DNA from: Phycisphaeraceae bacterium D3-23
Lineage (GTDB): Bacteria; Planctomycetota; Phycisphaerae; Phycisphaerales; Phycisphaeraceae
Reading direction: 5' to 3'
Assembly: GCA_039555135.1 (NCBI GenBank)
Contig: CP114179.1
Location: 3,286,001 to 3,350,000 of the forward strand
Length of the DNA: 64,000 nucleotides
The position numbers and the translations under genes were made by a program. Within the stretch, counting starts at the first letter, position 1; each line of letters begins with the position of its first letter. Under the pieces are notes generated by a model that had not been told where the DNA came from, did no database searches, and was given only the letters and a program-made list of their open reading frames with translations. Below, piece by piece: positions 60,959-64,000 of the stretch.

Positions 60959-62572
60959 TCACGCCAGTGGGAGGCGGATATCGGTATTGAGGTCTTCGAG
61001 AGGCGCGGCGACCAGGTCGTAGTCGGCGTGGCCCGTGATGCGGCAGCGGACGAGTTCGCCGGGGACGAGCTGTTGTTGGGTTTCGACAAAGGTGACGGCG
61101 TCGATGTCGGGGGCCTGTTGGTAGGTGCGGCCGGTGTAGCGGAAGGTGCTTGGGGCGCGATCCGCACCTTCGCTCTGCTCAGGTACGGCTTGGGGCGTGT
61201 CGATTTCGTGTGCGGCGTGGTCGTCGGGGTGGGGGGTGTGGGGCGTGTCGATCAGGACGTCGAACTCTGCGCCTGTCGCGGCGAGGTTGGCGTTGCGGGC
61301 GAAGACGACTTCCTGCTGCGTGCGCATCAGCTCGTCGATCCGGGCGTCGATCACATCATCGGGGATCGCGCCTCCCTTGTTGAACGACGCGGCGGCTTTC
61401 GTGCCCGGCTCGGGGGAATAGGGGAACACGCCCATGTTCTCGAAGCCGAAGTTGCGGACGAACTTCACAAGCTCGTCGTGCTGCGCGTCGGTTTCTCCGG
61501 GGTAGCCGGAGATGAAGGTCGTGCGGATGGTCATGCCCGGGATGCGGTCGCGGAGTTTTTGGAGCAGGGTTTCGATGAGCGATCGGCTGGTCTTTCGCCG
61601 CATGTTGTCGAGGACTTCGCCATTGATGTGCTGCAGCGGCATGTCGATGTAGGGCAGCACGTGCGGGAGCGCGGCGATGGTGTCGATCATTTCATCCGTA
61701 AAACAGGATGGATACGCATACATCAAGCGCAGCCAGCCGCCGCCGTGCTGCTTGGCGAGCGTGTCGAGTTCGGTGAGCATGCCCGCGAGCCCGGCGGTGT
61801 AGCCCGTGTCTTCGCCAAAACTTGTGGTGTCCTGGCCGATGAGCGACAGCTCGAACGCGCCGTCTTGAAACAGCTCGGCCGCTTCTTCGAGGATGCGCGG
61901 GACGGGTTTGGAACGCATGCGGCCGCGGATGCTGGGGATGGTGCAGAACGCGCAGCCCTGGTTGCAGCCCTCGGAGATGCGGAGGTAGGCGTAGTGGCGC
62001 GGGGTGAGGCGGAGTCGGGCGTTGTCGGCTTCGAAGTAGCCCAGCTCGTTGCCGCCTTCGATCGCGCGGTGCTGCTTGGCGATGGTGGCGTTGGAGGCGA
62101 TGGAGGAGTAGACGGGGAGTTCGATGGAGGTCTCGCGCATGGCGGCTGAAGCCGCCACGCCGGTCGAGTCCGCACCGCGCACGGCGGTGGTGATGCGGTC
62201 GCGGTCGAAGACGCCGATCATGGCGTCGATGTCGGGGCACCACTCGAGCATCTTGGCTTTGTGGCGCTGCACGAGGCAGCCCGCGACGACGACACGCTTG
62301 ACCTTGCCCTGTTTCTTGAGCTCGGCGGCGTGGTTGATCTCTTCGATCGACTCGATCTTGGACGCCTCAAGGAACCCGCAGGTGTTGATGACGACCGCGT
62401 CGGCCTCGCCCTCGTCCATCAGGTCGCTGGGCACGGGCGTGATCCCGTCCTCCGCGAGCAGCCCGAGCATCTTCTCGGAATCGACGAGGTTCTTCGGGCA
62501 GCCCAACGAGACAAACGCGACGGTGTTGACGTCGTGATTGCTCGGCGCGGTAGGTGTTCCGGAGGCGGTCAT
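60959..62572 (-). CDS. rimO: Ribosomal protein S12 methylthiotransferase
   Basis: A 537-residue radical-SAM MTTase. The N-terminal UPF0004 cluster cysteines are Cys25, Cys65 and Cys99 (SLGCPKN, NTCGF, AGCLVQ). The radical-SAM CxxxCxxC is Cys203/207/210 (EGCNQGCAFC), and a TRAM-like region closes the protein. It methylthiolates Asp of ribosomal protein S12. It is longer than usual (about 440 residues) because of inserts near residues 135-180 and within the TRAM-proximal region. ATG 62572 gives the normal N-terminus; the upstream frame to 63211 is spurious. Confidence 0.92.
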   Translation of the reverse strand: MTASGTPTAPSNHDVNTVAFVSLGCPKNLVDSEKMLGLLAEDGITPVPSDLMDEGEADAVVINTCGFLEASKIESIEEINHAAELKKQGKVKRVVVAGCLVQRHKAKMLEWCPDIDAMIGVFDRDRITTAVRGADSTGVAASAAMRETSIELPVYSSIASNATIAKQHRAIEGGNELGYFEADNARLRLTPRHYAYLRISEGCNQGCAFCTIPSIRGRMRSKPVPRILEEAAELFQDGAFELSLIGQDTTSFGEDTGYTAGLAGMLTELDTLAKQHGGGWLRLMYAYPSCFTDEMIDTIAALPHVLPYIDMPLQHINGEVLDNMRRKTSRSLIETLLQKLRDRIPGMTIRTTFISGYPGETDAQHDELVKFVRNFGFENMGVFPYSPEPGTKAAASFNKGGAIPDDVIDARIDELMRTQQEVVFARNANLAATGAEFDVLIDTPHTPHPDDHAAHEIDTPQAVPEQSEGADRAPSTFRYTGRTYQQAPDIDAVTFVETQQQLVPGELVRCRITGHADYDLVAAPLEDLNTDIRLPLA

Positions 62573-62616
62573 GAGCCGCGTATTGTAGGGGGGATCGCGA
62601 TCGCGGGCCTCTAAAG

Positions 62617-63615
62617 TTAGTGGTCCACCACCCCATCGCGGTCGTGGTCGTGCGGGTGCCACCCGTCGGGCGGATAGACATCGGGGTCGCGGTCGTAGCT
62701 GCCGTCCTCGTTGACATGGCCGGGTTCGACCCCAGCCGGGACGCGGTCGTGGTTCTTCATCTCGTAGAAGTTGATGGTCCACGCCAGCGCCAGGCCGAAC
62801 ACGAGGCAGGCGGTGAGCTTGCCCGCATCGTGTCGGTGGAAGTGCAGCTCGGGCAGCAGGTCGGAGAGCGCGATGCACAGGAACACGCCAGCGGCGAAGC
62901 CCATCGCGTAGCTGACGACGGCGCTGTGCTCGACGGCGCCCGACGCGATGCCGAAGATGAAGAGCCCCGCGCCGAAGGGCACCGCAAGCGCGAACAGCGC
63001 GTTGATGACATGGGCCCGTCGGTGCGAGTGCCCGCCCTTGACGACCAGCGCGAGCAGCGTCATCGAGTCGAAGGGCTTGTGCAGCACGATGACCAGCAGG
63101 ATCGCAAAGCCGGGCCAGGCGATCGCGCCGTGCTCGGCCTTCATCGCCGCGCCAAGTCCGATGCCGGCGATGACGCTGTGCAGGATCAGCCCGATGGCGG
63201 CACCGCTCCACGAGAGTTTGGGGGTCTTGCCGTCGTAGTGGGGGGTGGCGGGGTCTTCGTGGGTGTGGTCGCAGTCGTGGTGGTGGTCGTGGCTGTGGCC
63301 GGGGTCGTCTTCGTCGCAGTCGTCGGCGGGATGGGAGGGGATGTCGTGCTGGTGGTAGTGGAAGACGCGTTCGAGGATGAACATGGTGAGCACGCCGGCG
63401 GTCATCCAGAGGGTGACGGGGCCGGGCTCGGCGTGGAGCAGGGCGTGGGGCAGGAGGTGGAGCAGCGCGACGCCGAGCATGAACCCGCCGATAAGGGAGT
63501 TAGCGATCTGCAGGCGGTTGTGCGTCAGCTTGACCCGGAGGGGCACCCAGCCGCCCAGCAGGGACGCACCCATGATGGCCAAGCAGTAGACGGCGAGGAG
63601 GGCGGGTAAGGGCAA
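62617..63615 (-). CDS. ZIP-family metal transporter with EF-hand-like C-terminal tail
   Basis: A 332-residue ZIP transporter with about eight helices. It has GGFMLGVALLHLLPHAL (His site), a long His/Asp cytoplasmic loop (residues about 88-120, including HDHHHDCDH), and ILHSVIAGIGLGAAMKAE and SDLLPELHFH in the core. It imports zinc or another divalent metal. The last 30 residues are Asp-rich and end in DHDRDGVVDH, an EF-hand-like loop. TTG 63615 is the likely start; ATG 63573 would cut into the first helix. A Fur/Zur-like box lies about 65-85 bases upstream. Confidence 0.88.
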   Translation of the reverse strand: MPLPALLAVYCLAIMGASLLGGWVPLRVKLTHNRLQIANSLIGGFMLGVALLHLLPHALLHAEPGPVTLWMTAGVLTMFILERVFHYHQHDIPSHPADDCDEDDPGHSHDHHHDCDHTHEDPATPHYDGKTPKLSWSGAAIGLILHSVIAGIGLGAAMKAEHGAIAWPGFAILLVIVLHKPFDSMTLLALVVKGGHSHRRAHVINALFALAVPFGAGLFIFGIASGAVEHSAVVSYAMGFAAGVFLCIALSDLLPELHFHRHDAGKLTACLVFGLALAWTINFYEMKNHDRVPAGVEPGHVNEDGSYDRDPDVYPPDGWHPHDHDRDGVVDH

Positions 63616-63679
63616 GGCGGGCTCACGAGAGGGTGTCGGGGTTTACGAGTGATGGCCTGGTAGGCCTGACGCCGTTACT

Positions 63680-63699
63680 AATGAAAATGCATTATCATT
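63680..63699. promoter_or_regulatory. Fur/Zur-family operator candidate
   Basis: AATGAAAATGCATTATCATT is palindromic at 18 of 20 positions (TGAAAAT-GC-ATTATCA core), matching the inverted-repeat style of Fur-family metal regulators. It is an AT-rich island about 65 bases upstream of the ZIP start in otherwise GC-rich DNA. Zinc repression through Zur is the simplest reading given the transporter. Confidence 0.75.
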
Positions 63700-63793
63700 T
63701 TATCCGCCGGCCTGTCAACCCTCCGCGCGGCCTGTTCAATGGGTTGGGAGATACTGGTTTGGGGCGTCCGGGTGTGGATATCTATTCATGGGC

Positions 63794-63823
63794 TTGCCTT
63801 CGCGGGCCGATGTGGGTAATAAT
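63794..63823 (+). promoter_or_regulatory. Sigma-70-type promoter facing the right edge
   Basis: TTGCCT at 63794-63799 and TAATAA at 63817-63822 are separated by exactly 17 bases. It points right, toward the gene start at 63956, leaving about 125 bases of leader. It is the best -35/-10 pair recognised in the window. Confidence 0.6.
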
Positions 63824-63955
63824 GGTGTGCAGATGACCCGTGGCTTGAGGCCACTAGTCGTCGCCCCCTCCAATCGTAGACGACCCGTGCGGCATGTGGA
63901 CATGCTGCATTTTGGGTTTCGAGTCCGGCTTAGCCGACTCATCCTGCGGAGTACC

Positions 63956-64000
63956 GTGTCAGAGGACCGGGCACCCGCGGCCACAATCGACGGCAGACGT
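63956..64000 (+). CDS. Start of a gene cut by the right edge
   Basis: GTG 63956 follows GGAG at 63949-63952 and opens a frame (SEDRAPAATIDGRR) that continues to the end of the window. The same frame is also open from ATG 63833, but that extension is Arg-rich and less protein-like. A good promoter lies upstream. Too little is present to assign a function. Confidence 0.35.
   Translation, partial: MSEDRAPAATIDGRR

Noticed and set aside
63633-63836. Plus-strand 67-codon frame over the Fur/Zur-like box
   Set aside because: It covers regulatory DNA, has no ribosome-binding site and no family character.
63736-63984. Minus-strand open frame of 82 codons at the right edge
   Set aside because: Ser/Arg/Thr-rich shadow overlapping a good promoter on the other strand.
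1-64000. CRISPR arrays, tRNA or rRNA genes, insertion sequences
   Set aside because: No repeat-spacer pattern, cloverleaf, rRNA core or transposase was recognised on either strand.

Overview
The window is GC-rich and gene-dense. It looks like a planctomycete chromosome, most likely class Phycisphaerae. That placement is an inference from three signs: a LEPR-XLL signature at the start of a large surface protein (52255-54777), a PEP-CTERM sorting tail (40146-41264) together with an exosortase-like membrane protein (46547-47449), and the style of the exopolysaccharide (EPS) genes. No rRNA, tRNA, CRISPR array or insertion sequence was recognised.

Layout. (1) 1-2454: arginine succinyltransferase catabolism (astA, cut by the left edge, and astD), closed by a strong bidirectional terminator. 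(2) 2559-9809: two divergently transcribed, paralogous secreted right-handed beta-helix proteins. The long intergenic region between them also carries a KOW-domain fragment of a NusG/UpxY-type antiterminator. (3) 9911-39966: about 25 kb of almost unbroken plus-strand EPS genes, most joined by 1- to 8-base overlaps. They comprise a sugar/choline-type kinase, a Wzx-like flippase, a Wzy-like polymerase, many GT2 and GT4 glycosyltransferases, a GT-C transferase, a sulfotransferase, two hexapeptide acyltransferases, sugar oxidoreductases and epimerases, an AsnB-type amidotransferase, methyltransferases, a YbhN-like membrane protein and a GlpD-like flavoprotein. (4) 40146-51780: a PEP-CTERM SGNH hydrolase, an acyltransferase-3, another GT-C enzyme, a WecG/TagA transferase, a nucleotidyltransferase-like protein without its catalytic signature, a divergent exosortase, a Wzz/BY-kinase with an unusual inserted domain, and the initiating polyprenyl-phosphate sugar transferase. 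(5) 52255-54777: a repeat-rich LEPR-XLL SGNH hydrolase. (6) 54790-63615, minus strand: zinc metallopeptidase, a small tail-anchored protein, 2-oxoacid dehydrogenase E2 and fused E1, an HD-domain protein, RimO, and a ZIP metal transporter with a Fur/Zur-like operator. (7) The right edge has a good promoter and the probable start of a truncated plus-strand gene.

How it works together (inference). The sugar transferase primes undecaprenyl phosphate. The GT2, GT4 and TagA enzymes build a repeat unit that can be acetylated, sulfated, methylated and amidated. Wzx flips it, Wzy polymerises it, and the Wzz/BY-kinase controls chain length. The exosortase-like protein and PEP-CTERM hydrolase, the LEPR-XLL hydrolase and the beta-helix proteins would form or remodel the matrix. 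No outer-membrane Wza-type exporter is in the window.

Most unusual points: an MshEN-like double repeat inserted in the BY-kinase ATPase domain; an exosortase that keeps only the Cys of its catalytic triad; two degenerate nucleotidyltransferase modules, one fused to the sugar transferase; an apparent +1 frameshift fusing a GT2 to a GT4 gene; and at least four long inverted-repeat elements between genes.
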